Assembly: GCA_020848275.1 (NCBI GenBank) | Contig: JADLAK010000054.1 | Location: 1-60,786 of the forward strand | Reading direction: 5' to 3' | DNA from: Planctomycetota bacterium | GTDB lineage: Bacteria > Planctomycetota > UBA8742 > UBA2392 | Length of the DNA: 60,786 nt | Shown here: positions 30,601 to 38,284 of the stretch, piece by piece | Layout: every line of letters begins with the position of its first letter | Position numbering within the stretch: the stretch's first letter is position 1 | Notes under the pieces: generated by a model | The model's input: only the letters and a program-made list of their open reading frames with translations | Databases searched by the model: none | What the model was told of the DNA's origin: nothing | Translations under genes and position numbers: made by a program

Positions 30601-31077
30601 AATGTTTTCATCGGTAATTTGCAGCCTGAGCGTGCCGCCTCCCGATGTCGTTGCGCTGACGTCGCAGGTGATAAGCAAGAGAAGGTTGCCCGAAGGCGCG
30701 AGATCGGTGTTCACATCGGCAAACGTGTGGTCGGCTCCGATTGAAGTTCCCACCAGCAAGTCCAGTCCTTCGTCCACACGTCCGTCGGTGTCGACGTCGT
30801 GCCAGAGTTCGAACTTGTCCCAATCCGCGGCAACGGCGGTCCCGACGTTCGAGAATTTCACGCCGGTCACCGTGTCGCCTTTGGTGGTGTTGTCCTTGAG
30901 CTGGATCTGGATCAGGACGTTGGGATTGTCCGCGCGCCTGATCGGCCCCGCCGCCGGGTTTGCCGACCCCAGCGACATCGCCACCCCGGCTATCACCGGC
31001 GGCGCGGCGTCAACCACGCGCACGCCGGCAGCCAGTCCCGCCGCCGCTGCCACAATCGCTGCATGCAGAAGTTTCAT
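27664..31077 (-). CDS. Large exported repeat protein with seven Ig-like repeats and C-terminal Cys anchor
   Basis: 1137 residues from the ATG at 31077 (GGGGAGAG upstream; signal peptide MKLLHAAIVAAAAGLAAG). The N-terminal third has aspartate loops like those of the convergent neighbour (LWHDVDTDGRVDEGLD, VVDAGDRQLGD). From about 340 to 1090 seven repeats of about 107 residues follow. Each runs LAIxxQP, then PVVxVxDxxGN, then GAxLxGTT, then GVAxFxxLxIDxPGxGYxLxF. This resembles bacterial Ig-like or filamin-like adhesin repeats. The end is GGSCSTGG, a helix, then PRRKSS, the same tripartite signal as the neighbour. It is divergent from an XRE regulator, with a palindrome between them. Confidence 0.85.
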   Translation of the reverse strand: MKLLHAAIVAAAAGLAAGVRVVDAAPPVIAGVAMSLGSANPAAGPIRRADNPNVLIQIQLKDNTTKGDTVTGVKFSNVGTAVAADWDKFELWHDVDTDGRVDEGLDLLVGTSIGADHTFADVNTDLAPSGNLLLLITCDVSATTSGGGTLRLQITDENIALKANTKPVSSGGVITGNEHVVEAGMASLSLDGGAALPAGNAVRGSINSPILQFTLTAAPIGAPTRFTTITCSGGSGNTAVYADVLRTRAFREGNGPQGVVDAGDRQLGDVGVIDGLFGFRFTCNETISAGETAVILVVADINIGATINNVFRMTIDQAGIGAVATWSGGIAAFTEDPRTIRNPLARSLAIIAPPQDAAAGNLLATVAVEALKADGSRDLTFNNAVTVELELAPQDAVFHAGSTTAVLAIAGVATFNNLMLTMAGDYQLRFVSPPLPTTPSAISAKFTIHPGDPRQFAIAAQPRDGVVGAPLPPPPVVRALDLYGNVATSYGGNVAATLIVNPGGAVLSGFTVQAQDGVATFDALFLNRPGIGYRLRFSDGVLLDTDYSDAFSIDLGAPWALAVIQQPVDSNGGEAMSPGPRVRVVDAGGNTLVAYTADVTVAIENNPVGAVLSGTTAVAPAAGDAGFPSLVIDRAAAGYTLRFSSGALTVVSASFAVHVGPGARLAIINQPSDSTGGVALSGQPVVAMHDRGGNVVTSDSTTVLVAAVTPGSGVPGATLAGTTAMILSGGVAAFSDLAIDKAGQYTLDFSAAGVAPATSASITIGVGSAAKLAITIQPGGAFWGAAFMQQPAVEVHDLGGNLTASAATIVARLDAATGTVGAVLQGTTALSAAKGVVMFAQLAIDKPGLGFVLIFESAGLVAAVAEPLDVASDATQLGLATQPGQGVLDAVLSVQPVVEIRDANGVVVVVDNYSIVTAEVVAPPGAPGAMLAGATSVPAINGVAAFTNLKVATPGLGYYLRFSCNSGLAPAHSTAFNVAGLAIKARLARQPAGAMAGECLRVQPRIEIVDANDVLVLNDNTTTVMAFITPGTGASHASLGGATLVTATGGVVEFTDLAIDRPGAGYSLTFATTPMLRQLPTAAFDIGGAVSASGTAPITAPLDGGSCSTGGVTAPVFLVVLLALLRLGAFPRRKSSL

Positions 31078-31173
31078 GCTCTCTCCCCTGAAGGCTTGCC
31101 TCGTGAACTGCGGTGCTCCGTTTCGGCAAGGGTTGTCTGCTGACGTTCCTTGCCACTTCCCCCGCGTAAAGAA

Positions 31174-31261
31174 TAACGGAAACGAAACATTGGGAGAGCG
31201 ATATTGATCTGATATCATTACGAAAACGTAACAGAGAAAGCCGCCCCATGCAGAAACGTAA
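31174..31261. promoter_or_regulatory. Likely operator region between surface protein and XRE regulator
   Basis: The 170-base divergent gap holds a palindrome TTACG-AAAA-CGTAA (31218-31231). A related site TAACGGAAACGAAAC (31174-31188) matches it at 11 of 15 bases, 44 bases away, about four helical turns. A third partial copy GAAACGTAA (31253-31261) lies inside the first codons of the regulator. The layout suits autoregulation by the XRE protein. Confidence 0.5.
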
Positions 31262-32768
31262 TCCTGACGCCGCAACGCCCGGCGTACGGCTCCGGTGGCT
31301 GGTGGAGCAGCACTCGCAGGCGGCGATCGCGCGCAAGGCCGGCGTGCCGCCGCCCACGGTCTACCGCTACCTGAAGGGAGCAAAGATCCCCGCGGATTTT
31401 TGTGCTGCGCTTGTCCGGCAGTTCGACGTCAATCCGGCGTGGTTTCTCGTTGGAGAGGGCACGCCGTATTTGTCCGACATCTCCGCGGGCAATGCCGCAA
31501 TGGCCGGCGACCTGTTGGCCGTTGTCGAGGCCATGAACGCCGTGAGTAAAATGCGGCTGGGAACGCTGGCCGGCAAAGGCCACCTGAGGGTGCTGCGGGA
31601 ACTCGATGACGCCATGAGAAGCCACGAGGAACTCAAGGAGCGAGTGAACAAGTCAACGCGGCCGATTTTCGCGCAACTGGTTGACGACCTGCAGGCCGCT
31701 CTCAACGCGCACGATCGTGATCAGGCCGAAATCCTGTTCAAAGCCGCGATGCAGGTCAGCCGCCTTTGCGAGGATGAGTCCCTGCAGATCAAGTTCCTGG
31801 GCGTGCGCACACGGCTGGAGTACGTGCGCAGTAACCATGAGCTCTCGATCAAAGTCGGCAGAGAACGCCTGCTGCGCACCATGGCTGCCGGCGAGGGGCT
31901 CGATGTCGAGGTCAGCCTCGCCGCCAGTGAATTGATCGTGGCCATGCGCGACTATCGCATGAGCGCCGAGGGCGCCAGGTTTTGCCGTGCGATGCTCGAC
32001 TTTGACGAGGGCCGGCCCGAGATCGCCGCAATGCGTGCGCGCTTGTGGAACCTGCTGGCGTCGCTTCAGCTTGACCTCGACGACCTTGCGGGGGCATGGG
32101 TGACCTCGCGGAAGATGCTGGAGCGCCCGGACGACAAGGATATCGAGTTGCATGCCGCGGTCGCCGCGCGCCTGATGCTCTACGGGGGCATGGCGCGGCC
32201 GCTGGCGGCGCTGAAGATCGGGGAACAGTCGGTCGCCAAGTCCCGCCGCGTGATGCGTTTCGCGGGCTGGCTCGAGGATGAAACCGAATTGCGCGAGGTG
32301 CTTGAACTGGTCGCCGGCAAAGGCAAGGAGTGGATGTCGCGGGACGACCGTGAAGTCAAAAGCATGGGCTGGGTAGCGGAAGCCCTGCGGGGCAACGGCG
32401 AGGCTGCACTGGCGGCGTTTTGCGAACACGAGGAAGGATTGGCGCTGGTGGGCGTCAACCGGGCTTCGTCGGATTTTGCGCGCGCCGTCCGCAGTTGCCA
32501 GCTTGCGCGGCTGGCCGGGCTGCGTAAACAGGCCATCGAATTCCTGCGTGAGGCCGACGATCAGCTCGCGCGGATTCCCGCGCGTTACACGACCGCGATT
32601 GAGCATCGCGGCACGCTTCACCGCAGCGCAGTGTTACTGCTGGGCGACAGCAAGCGCGACGAAGACGCCGCGCGTGTGCGCAAGGCCCGCGCCTTTTTTG
32701 TGGAGAAAGTTGCTGCTGGCTTTGCCTGCTTTCGGCCTATGCTGGAAACGAAAACGCCCGGCGGTTAG
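31248..32768 (+). CDS. XRE-type DNA-binding protein with a helical-repeat (TPR-like) domain
   Basis: 506 residues. The N-terminal helix-turn-helix (about 12-65) reads QAAIARKAGVPPPTVYRYLKG, followed by VNPAWFLVGEGTPYL as in phage-repressor-like proteins. The remaining about 420 residues are all helix with repeats of TPR spacing (AALNAHDRDQAEILFKAAMQ, LWNLLASLQLDLDDLAGAWV). This HTH-plus-TPR layout is that of RRNPP/Rgg-type regulators, which sense peptides, and of some solo transcription factors. It lies divergent from the 1137-residue adhesin-like gene and probably controls it. The stop codon sits in the loop of the terminator hairpin that follows. Confidence 0.78.
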   Translation: MQKRNPDAATPGVRLRWLVEQHSQAAIARKAGVPPPTVYRYLKGAKIPADFCAALVRQFDVNPAWFLVGEGTPYLSDISAGNAAMAGDLLAVVEAMNAVSKMRLGTLAGKGHLRVLRELDDAMRSHEELKERVNKSTRPIFAQLVDDLQAALNAHDRDQAEILFKAAMQVSRLCEDESLQIKFLGVRTRLEYVRSNHELSIKVGRERLLRTMAAGEGLDVEVSLAASELIVAMRDYRMSAEGARFCRAMLDFDEGRPEIAAMRARLWNLLASLQLDLDDLAGAWVTSRKMLERPDDKDIELHAAVAARLMLYGGMARPLAALKIGEQSVAKSRRVMRFAGWLEDETELREVLELVAGKGKEWMSRDDREVKSMGWVAEALRGNGEAALAAFCEHEEGLALVGVNRASSDFARAVRSCQLARLAGLRKQAIEFLREADDQLARIPARYTTAIEHRGTLHRSAVLLLGDSKRDEDAARVRKARAFFVEKVAAGFACFRPMLETKTPGG

Positions 32769-32775
32769 CCGGGCG
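32755..32775. terminator. Terminator overlapping the XRE gene end
   Basis: CGCCCGGC-GGTTA-GCCGGGCG, an 8-bp stem. The XRE stop codon is in the loop. On the minus strand it is followed by GTTTTCGTTT, so it is a good terminator for the convergent lipoprotein gene. The plus-strand tail CTTTGGG is weaker. Confidence 0.75.
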
Positions 32776-32791
32776 CTTTGGGTTGGGGCGG

Positions 32792-35506
32792 CTAGTTATT
32801 CGTTACGGTGATGGTCCAGATGGTGGTTGTGCCGCTGACTTCGTTGGAAACAATCAGCAGCGGCAGGCCGGTCGGGCTGTTGGCCGCCGAGACATAAACA
32901 GACGCCTCCGGGCCTGCGTCGTTGCCGCCGGAGCCAAACGTGCGGTTGTTGGCCTCCTGCACGTAAACCGGCGCAAGGGGATTGGTGATGTCGTAAACCA
33001 TGATGCTGCTGGTCCGTTCGCAGACGATGAACGCAAAGAAGCGGTCGCCGATCTGCGCGATTTCGACGCCTTCGGGCTCGGGGCCTTTGTTGTCGCTGCG
33101 GTTGTCGATGGTCGTGCCGCCGTGATCGCAGTTGAAGTTTGCGGGGAAGTTCTGGGCGTTGCGGCGCTCGAACTGGTCGCCGCTGTCCCACACCAGCACG
33201 CCGCCGGTGGTCCAGATACTGAAAGAACGTGCGCCGAAGGACTGAATAACCTCGATTGCCGCGTCGCCGTCGGTCTGCGCGCCCGCGTAAGTCGAGACGC
33301 GCAGGCGACCGGCAATAGCGTTGTTTTGTAAAAACGTCACGTCGGCGTCGTAGCCGGTGGTGTCGAGGGTGACGGCGTTGAGCGCCGTGTCCTCGTTGAC
33401 AGTGCCCCATTCGCGCTGGTCGCCTTCATTGGCGGTCACCAGGTACGTCGTGCCCCCGACCGTGTAGGACTTGATGGCATCGGGCAAATACAGGCCCTGG
33501 ATCGGCCAGTTGCAGAACTGGATGCGCGGCAGCGGCGGGTTGTTCTGGTCGGCGCTGTCCATTTCATTGCCCGGGGCGGCGTGGTTCTTGACGCCCAGCG
33601 GATAGATGTTGGTGATTGTCGCCGTCGCGATGGTCAATTGCGCAATGGCGTTGTTTTCCTGGCAGGTCACCCAGGCCGTGGCCGAGTCAGGCGAGAAGGT
33701 CAGGTATTCCGGCTCCATGTCCTGCGCAACGGTCGAGGGCGTCACGCCGTCGGTGCCGAAGATGCGCACGCCGGACGCTCGCAGCGCGGCCTCAGTCCCG
33801 ACAAATGACGTGAAATCCGCCGTGGTGACGTCGCCGTTAGTCAGCGCCGCGACTCCGCCGCCGGGGATGGTGATGATGCTGATCGACCCGTTGGGATCGC
33901 TGGTGTAATTCAGCGCAGGCTCGCCTTCGTTGCAGACCAGCACGCGCGCGCCGTTGGGCGTCCACGCCACCATGTCGGGTAATGCACCCACGTCAACGGC
34001 GGCGACAAACGCCAGAGTCGCGCAGTTGAAGAACGCGACCTGACCGATGGTCTGTGTCGGGTTGCTCTGGATGGCGATGGCGAGGATGCCGTTGAAAATC
34101 GCGACGCTGTTTGGCGATCCGCCGCCGGTGGCGTAGGGCGAGCAATCGATCGGCGCGAGCGTCACCGGCACGGCGACGTTGCTGATGTCGTACACGTCCA
34201 CGCGCAAGGACGTGCCATTGGCGACAAATAGCCGGTCGGAAAGCGGGTCAAAGGCCGGAATCTCGTGGATGCCCGCCGCGGCGGTGATGGTGGTTGTGGG
34301 CGCGATGCTGATGGTCTGCGTTTGCGACTGGCCCAACCCCGACACAGTAAGGGTGTAGGGGTCTTCGTCGCCGTCGTTGCTGTCAACGGTGACGGTGAAC
34401 TCGAAGTAGCCCGAACCCGTCACGTTGTACTGCGCGGTGAAGGTGTCTGTCCCGCCCGCCGTGATGGTTGCGGGCTGGTCGGTGATGCTGGCCGTCACGT
34501 TGGTCGGCGCGCTGGTGGCAGCGGGAGTCGCGCCAAACGTCAGGTCCGTTGTCCCGAAATTGCGCACGGTGAAAATCAGGTTCTGGTTGACCTGGTAGGT
34601 GACAGTGCCGAGCCCCAGCGACCCACCGTCGCCGATGGCGACCCCGGCGGGGAACTGGACTTCGATTTCCGGCGCGTTCTGCGTGCCAGTGCCGGAAACA
34701 ACGAAGTCATAGGTGGCTTCGTCGGCGTCGTCGCTGTTGACCGTGAGCGTGAAGGAAAACGCGCCGACTGCCGTCACGTTCACGCGGATGACGAAGCTGG
34801 TTGTCGCTCCGCCGTTGATTGTGGTTGAACCCACGGCGGTCTGGACCACCGCAGTGCAATTGACCTGTGCCGATGTGGCAACCGGCGCGCCGCCCAGGGT
34901 CAGTGTCGCGTCGCCCTCGTTGCGGATGGTGTAGGTGTAGTCGTTATTCATGCCGATCAACACGGTGCCAAGGGCCTCAGTGCCGCCGTCGGCAATGGTG
35001 ATGTTGGCCGGGCGCTCGACATTGATTTCCGGCGCTGGCGTCGCGCCTGCGCCGCTGACTTCGATGGTGTAGGGGTCTTCGTCTGGATCGTTGCTTTCGA
35101 TGCTGAGGGTGAAGTCAAACGCGCCGTCGGCTGTTGGCGTCACGTCGATGACGACTGTCGTCGTGGCGGCCGTGGCCAGCGTGGTGGCGGGTTGCGTCGT
35201 GACCGTGGCGGCGCAGTTGGTGGTTGCGGAAGTCGTGGCGGAGGTCGCCGGCAGCGTGAGGCTCGCGAGCCCGACATTCCGCAAAGTCCAGGTGAAGCTG
35301 GTTGCGACGCCGGTATCGAGTGTGCCCAGGTTGTCCACGCCGTCGTCGGCGATGCTGGTCAGCGCAGGGCGCTCAACGTTCAGGTCGCCTTGCAGGATGT
35401 CCGGCGTGCCGTCGCCGTCTTCGTCGTCGCCACTGCCTGCACAAGCCGCAATACCCACAAACGCAATTACCGCGACCAGCAAAACGCGCGTCCACCTGTC
35501 TTTCAT
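32792..35506 (-). CDS. Lipoprotein with three ASH/choice-of-anchor-D repeats and a beta-propeller-like domain
   Basis: 904 residues from the ATG at 35506. The signal ends in a lipobox (FVGIAAC, then AGSGDDEDGDG), so it is probably lipidated, with Lnt encoded in this window. A short Asp-rich linker (DEDGDGTPDILQGD) leads to three repeats of about 115 residues that start INVERPANITIADGG and run through ...YTIRNEGDATLTLGG to DEDPYTIEVSGAG, the ASPM/SPD-2/Hydin-like pattern. The C-terminal about 500 residues match the choice-of-anchor-I type: HEIPAFDPLSDRLFVANG, MVAWTPNGARVLVCNEGEP, DNKGPEPEGVEIAQIGDRFF, MVYDITNPLAPVYVQ. Members often include phosphatase-like or surface proteins; the enzymatic role is unproven. 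Confidence 0.87.
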   Translation of the reverse strand: MKDRWTRVLLVAVIAFVGIAACAGSGDDEDGDGTPDILQGDLNVERPALTSIADDGVDNLGTLDTGVATSFTWTLRNVGLASLTLPATSATTSATTNCAATVTTQPATTLATAATTTVVIDVTPTADGAFDFTLSIESNDPDEDPYTIEVSGAGATPAPEINVERPANITIADGGTEALGTVLIGMNNDYTYTIRNEGDATLTLGGAPVATSAQVNCTAVVQTAVGSTTINGGATTSFVIRVNVTAVGAFSFTLTVNSDDADEATYDFVVSGTGTQNAPEIEVQFPAGVAIGDGGSLGLGTVTYQVNQNLIFTVRNFGTTDLTFGATPAATSAPTNVTASITDQPATITAGGTDTFTAQYNVTGSGYFEFTVTVDSNDGDEDPYTLTVSGLGQSQTQTISIAPTTTITAAAGIHEIPAFDPLSDRLFVANGTSLRVDVYDISNVAVPVTLAPIDCSPYATGGGSPNSVAIFNGILAIAIQSNPTQTIGQVAFFNCATLAFVAAVDVGALPDMVAWTPNGARVLVCNEGEPALNYTSDPNGSISIITIPGGGVAALTNGDVTTADFTSFVGTEAALRASGVRIFGTDGVTPSTVAQDMEPEYLTFSPDSATAWVTCQENNAIAQLTIATATITNIYPLGVKNHAAPGNEMDSADQNNPPLPRIQFCNWPIQGLYLPDAIKSYTVGGTTYLVTANEGDQREWGTVNEDTALNAVTLDTTGYDADVTFLQNNAIAGRLRVSTYAGAQTDGDAAIEVIQSFGARSFSIWTTGGVLVWDSGDQFERRNAQNFPANFNCDHGGTTIDNRSDNKGPEPEGVEIAQIGDRFFAFIVCERTSSIMVYDITNPLAPVYVQEANNRTFGSGGNDAGPEASVYVSAANSPTGLPLLIVSNEVSGTTTIWTITVTNN

Positions 35507-35590
35507 ATGTGCCCCCGTTTGGTTTGCGGCAGGGTTTACAGGGGTTGTGCGAAGAAATTGTGAGGGGCGCGTGGAGGTTTGAAAAAAGCG

Positions 35591-35615
35591 AAACGACCGC
35601 ACAGGGCGGTCGTTT
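35591..35615 (-). terminator. Terminator after the SH3-like gene
   Basis: AAACGACCG-loop-CGGTCGTTT, a 9-bp stem with a 7-base loop. On the minus strand it is followed by CGCTTTTTTC, a clear T-run, 18 bases after the stop at 35634. Confidence 0.85.
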
Positions 35616-35633
35616 CGGTAGTCACAGTCGCGG

Positions 35634-36779
35634 CTATTTGTCGTCGTCTTCGATCAGCACATCCACGCGCTTGATCACGATGACCTTGTTGGGCCAGCCT
35701 TCGTATTCCTTGATCTCGCCTGTGACGCCGACATATTTGCCCCAGAGCTTGCTCAGGTCGCCGCCGTCCCAGCGCAGGTCGTATAGCGTGTTGCCCTTGT
35801 CATCATTCAACCGGTGGCTTGCGGGAGTCTTGGCGAGTTTACCGGTGCTGCCGATGGTGCCCTTGGCGATGTAGACCACAGGGCCGACGTCCTTGGGCTC
35901 TTCGGGTTTGGCCAGCGCCGCGTTCTTGATGCGGTCCTGCTCGGCCTTCGCCTTGGCTCCTTCGTCGGCGATGCGTTTCTTTTCAGCGTCGATCAGGCCG
36001 ATCGTGACGTCGATTTTGCCGATGATGCCTTCGGCTTCCTTCTTGTTGGCCTCATCCAGCGCGAACTCCGCGAACTGCTCGAACATCTTGCGCAACTGGC
36101 CGAGGTCCATCTTGTCCTTGGTCTTGGCCATCTCGTCCTTCAGCAGCATCTTGAGCTCGGCAAACGTCTTCTTTTCGTCCTCAAGGTCGGCAGGCGTCGC
36201 GACCGGTTTGACCACGGGTTTGTCGGCCATCTTTTCCGGGGCGATCTCGCGGACTTTCTCGGTGTATTCCTTGGCGACGTAGCCGCGCGCTTCGCTGGGC
36301 GGAATCACGCGCACGAACTTTTCGGACGTGACGGGTTTGCCGGTCTGGCCGTCCATGCAGGCGCCGACTTGGCGGCCTTTGCCGATCTGGCCAATGGGCG
36401 ATTGGTCGGTGCTGGCTTCCGGCCGCAGGTTCACGCGGTCGCTGGTAATTGTGTAGGTCTTGCCGTCGCTGTTGAGCTGGGCGAATTCGGTCGCGACCCA
36501 GCACGAGGCGTTGGCGGGCAGTTCAATCTCGACCCAGCCGTCCCTTTCGCCCCACACCGTGACTTCGTCGTTCTTGGCAAAGACGTGCACGGGCACGTGC
36601 GCCAATCCTGCGCCGCCGCGGGCGCGCACGGAGTCGCCGATCAAGCGGGCGACGTAAGGTTTAACATTGGCAGGCGCGGGTGATTCCGCCTTTGGCGCCG
36701 AATCCTGGGCGCGCACGGGTGCAAACAGCGGCAGGGCGAGAAAGGCGAAAATCGCGAGTTTGAATGAGGTGCGGAACAT
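35634..36779 (-). CDS. Exported protein with two SH3-like domains and a coiled-coil
   Basis: 381 residues with a signal peptide (FKLAIFAFLALPLFAPVRAQ). Two bacterial SH3-like domains follow (about 42-100: SVRARGGAGLAHVPVHVFAK, WVEIELPANASCWVATEF; about 105-165: VNLRPEASTDQSPIGQIGKG, GYVAKEY). A charged coiled-coil runs about 185-295. The last about 80 residues form a small beta domain (AKGTIGSTGKLAKTPASHRL ... YVGVTGEIKEYEGWPNKVIV) that resembles an OB-like fold. SH3-like domains of this kind bind peptidoglycan or peptides, so a cell-envelope role is likely. A terminator follows. Confidence 0.85.
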   Translation of the reverse strand: MFRTSFKLAIFAFLALPLFAPVRAQDSAPKAESPAPANVKPYVARLIGDSVRARGGAGLAHVPVHVFAKNDEVTVWGERDGWVEIELPANASCWVATEFAQLNSDGKTYTITSDRVNLRPEASTDQSPIGQIGKGRQVGACMDGQTGKPVTSEKFVRVIPPSEARGYVAKEYTEKVREIAPEKMADKPVVKPVATPADLEDEKKTFAELKMLLKDEMAKTKDKMDLGQLRKMFEQFAEFALDEANKKEAEGIIGKIDVTIGLIDAEKKRIADEGAKAKAEQDRIKNAALAKPEEPKDVGPVVYIAKGTIGSTGKLAKTPASHRLNDDKGNTLYDLRWDGGDLSKLWGKYVGVTGEIKEYEGWPNKVIVIKRVDVLIEDDDK

Positions 36780-36877
36780 GCTCGTCTCCAGAGTCGAAGC
36801 GACGCGCCGCCCAAATGGAGGCGCTCACGTCGTGTATCGGCGCGGGAGGCGGGAGAAGTTGAGGGAAATTGGATGAA

Positions 36878-37004
36878 TCAGAGCCCGCTGCGTCAGCGGC
36901 GGGGCAGGAGGATTGAGCGCTCGTGATACCGGCCCCGTCGCTTGCAAAGCAGTGCTTTGCCGCGCGACATCTCGCTTCGCTCGACTTACGCGGACGGGCT
37001 CTGA
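36878..37004. repeat. Intergenic hairpin, word TCAGAGCCCG
   Basis: TCAGAGCCCG at 36878-36887 is perfectly complementary to CGGGCTCTGA at 36995-37004, with a 107-base loop that holds CGCTGCGTCAGCGGCG and a CTTGCAAAGCAGTGCTTTGC hairpin. It ends 5 bases before the stop of the small gene at 37010. The function is not known. Confidence 0.6.
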
Positions 37005-37009
37005 TAGCG

Positions 37010-37189
37010 CTACGGCTTCTTGTAGACGTTGATGCCGATCTTGTAGCCGTCTTTGTAGTCGATGGTCTGGTTGCCTTCGCTGCTGGCAATGATGATCGTT
37101 TTCCCGGAACTCGACGGTCCGAATTCCTTCGTTAAATCCACCTTGATCACGAGCGTTGTGCCTTCCACCTTCATGTCGACGTTCTTCAT
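37010..37189 (-). CDS. Conserved-looking 59-residue protein
   Basis: A short frame (180 bases with stop) with AGGGAGAA seven bases before its ATG at 37189. The product starts MKNVDMKVEGTTLVIKVDLT and continues KEFGPSSSGKTIIIASSEGN, ending IGINVYKKP. Alternating polar and hydrophobic residues suggest a small beta-barrel or sheet protein; the GPSSSGKT run is striking but too short for a P-loop NTPase. I recall similar small proteins in environmental bacterial genomes as uncharacterised families; no function is known. Codon usage looks genuine. No signal peptide. Confidence 0.8.
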   Translation of the reverse strand: MKNVDMKVEGTTLVIKVDLTKEFGPSSSGKTIIIASSEGNQTIDYKDGYKIGINVYKKP

Positions 37190-37225
37190 GGGTCGTTCTC
37201 CCTGTGCGCGGGCATATTATAAGGC

Positions 37226-37296
37226 GGCCACGAATCCACACGAATCATCGCGAATTTCAAACTCAGATTCGTGTCTATTCGTGTTCAATCGTGGCT
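37226..37296. repeat. Iterated-word intergenic hairpin, word CACGAAT (before ROK gene)
   Basis: The left arm 37226-37255 holds CACGAATC in tandem. The right arm 37267-37296 holds ATTCGTGT in tandem. The arms pair at 22 of 30 positions. It fills the divergent gap between the 59-residue gene and the ROK kinase and ends 11 bases before the ROK ATG. Confidence 0.75.
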
Positions 37297-37307
37297 AAAC
37301 TTGGACC

Positions 37308-38192
37308 ATGATTGGCGTCGATTTTGGCGGAACACGCATCAAGGCAGGCGTCGTCAAGGACGGCGTAGTCACACGCGAAGTCGTAGCAAACACGCCGCGT
37401 ACGCCCGCTGCAATTTTTGCGGCGATCAGCAAACTGGTCAAATCGCTCAAGCGCGAGCCCGAAAGCGTCGGCGTCGCGATCCCCGGCGAAGTCGACGAGC
37501 ACGGCCACTGCTATCAACTGCCCAACGTCAAAGGCTTCGAGGGCATCGCAATCGCCCGCGAACTTTCCAAGCGACTCGGCTGTCCCGTCAGCGTCGAGAA
37601 TGACGCCACCGCCGCCGCACTGGCCGAACGCCGCTTCGGCCACGGCCTGCACGTGCGCAGCTTCCTCCTGGTCACGCTGGGCACGGGCATCGGCGGAGGC
37701 CTGTGCATCGACGGCGCAGTGCGCCGCGGCCGCCGCGGCTTTGGCGGCGAAATCGGGCATGTGCTGGTCGAGGCCGGCAAAGACGCCTGGCCTTGCGGCT
37801 GCGGCCTCAAGGGCTGCATGGAGGCCTACACCGGCACCGCGGGTTTAATACGCAAGTTCCGCAGCCTTGGCGGCAAGGCGAACGAAATACTGGACATCGC
37901 CAAAAACGCGCGCCACGGCGAAAAAGCGGGCGTGAAGACGTTCCAGCATTACGGGCATTACCTTGGCAGCGGGCTGGCCACGATCCAGAACGTGCTCGAC
38001 CTCGACGCGCTGGTGTTTACCGGCGGTATTGCCGCATCTTTTGACCTGCTTGAACCGAGCCTGCGCGCGGGCATGAAGGCGCGGGCGTTTGCGCCGCCAC
38101 TGGCGGACATTCCGTTTTTGCGCAGCGAACTCGGCGAACAGGCGGGAGTTGTCGGCGCGGCGCTTCTGCCGCAGATCATGATTAATGAATAA
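37308..38192 (+). CDS. ROK-family sugar kinase (glucokinase-like)
   Basis: 294 residues, normal for ROK kinases. The ATP site reads IGVDFGGTRIKAGVV at the N-terminus. The catalytic Asp is in VENDATAAALAE (about 97-108). Next come TLGTGIGGGLC and the ROK zinc signature GHVLVEAGKDAWPCGCGLKG with the continuing CMEAYTG (His and three Cys). There is no N-terminal HTH, so it is an enzyme and not a NagC-type regulator. It probably phosphorylates glucose or a related hexose; the exact sugar is not readable. Confidence 0.94.
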   Translation: MIGVDFGGTRIKAGVVKDGVVTREVVANTPRTPAAIFAAISKLVKSLKREPESVGVAIPGEVDEHGHCYQLPNVKGFEGIAIARELSKRLGCPVSVENDATAAALAERRFGHGLHVRSFLLVTLGTGIGGGLCIDGAVRRGRRGFGGEIGHVLVEAGKDAWPCGCGLKGCMEAYTGTAGLIRKFRSLGGKANEILDIAKNARHGEKAGVKTFQHYGHYLGSGLATIQNVLDLDALVFTGGIAASFDLLEPSLRAGMKARAFAPPLADIPFLRSELGEQAGVVGAALLPQIMINE

Positions 38193-38196
38193 ACCA

Positions 38197-38279
38197 ATTG
38201 CGGATTGCAGTTCGCGAATTGCGGATTGAACAGCGGCCATCACGGATGCGTTGTGAATCCGCAATCCCCAATCCGCAAT
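38197..38279. repeat. Iterated-word intergenic hairpin, word ATTGCGGATT (ROK / 38285 gene)
   Basis: ATTGCGGATT occurs at 38197-38206 and 38218-38227. Its exact complement AATCCGCAAT occurs at 38256-38265 and 38270-38279. The element fills the gap between two convergent genes, beginning 5 bases after one stop and ending 6 bases before the other. Confidence 0.85.
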
Positions 38280-38284
38280 GGCTG

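Noticed and set aside
37010..37189. GPSSSGKT in the 59-residue protein as a Walker A site
   Set aside because: The protein is too small for a P-loop NTPase and lacks any Walker B partner.
37226..37296. CACGAAT repeats read as a CRISPR array
   Set aside because: Repeats are 7-8 bases, two or three per arm and opposed, with no regular spacers and no cas genes anywhere in the window.
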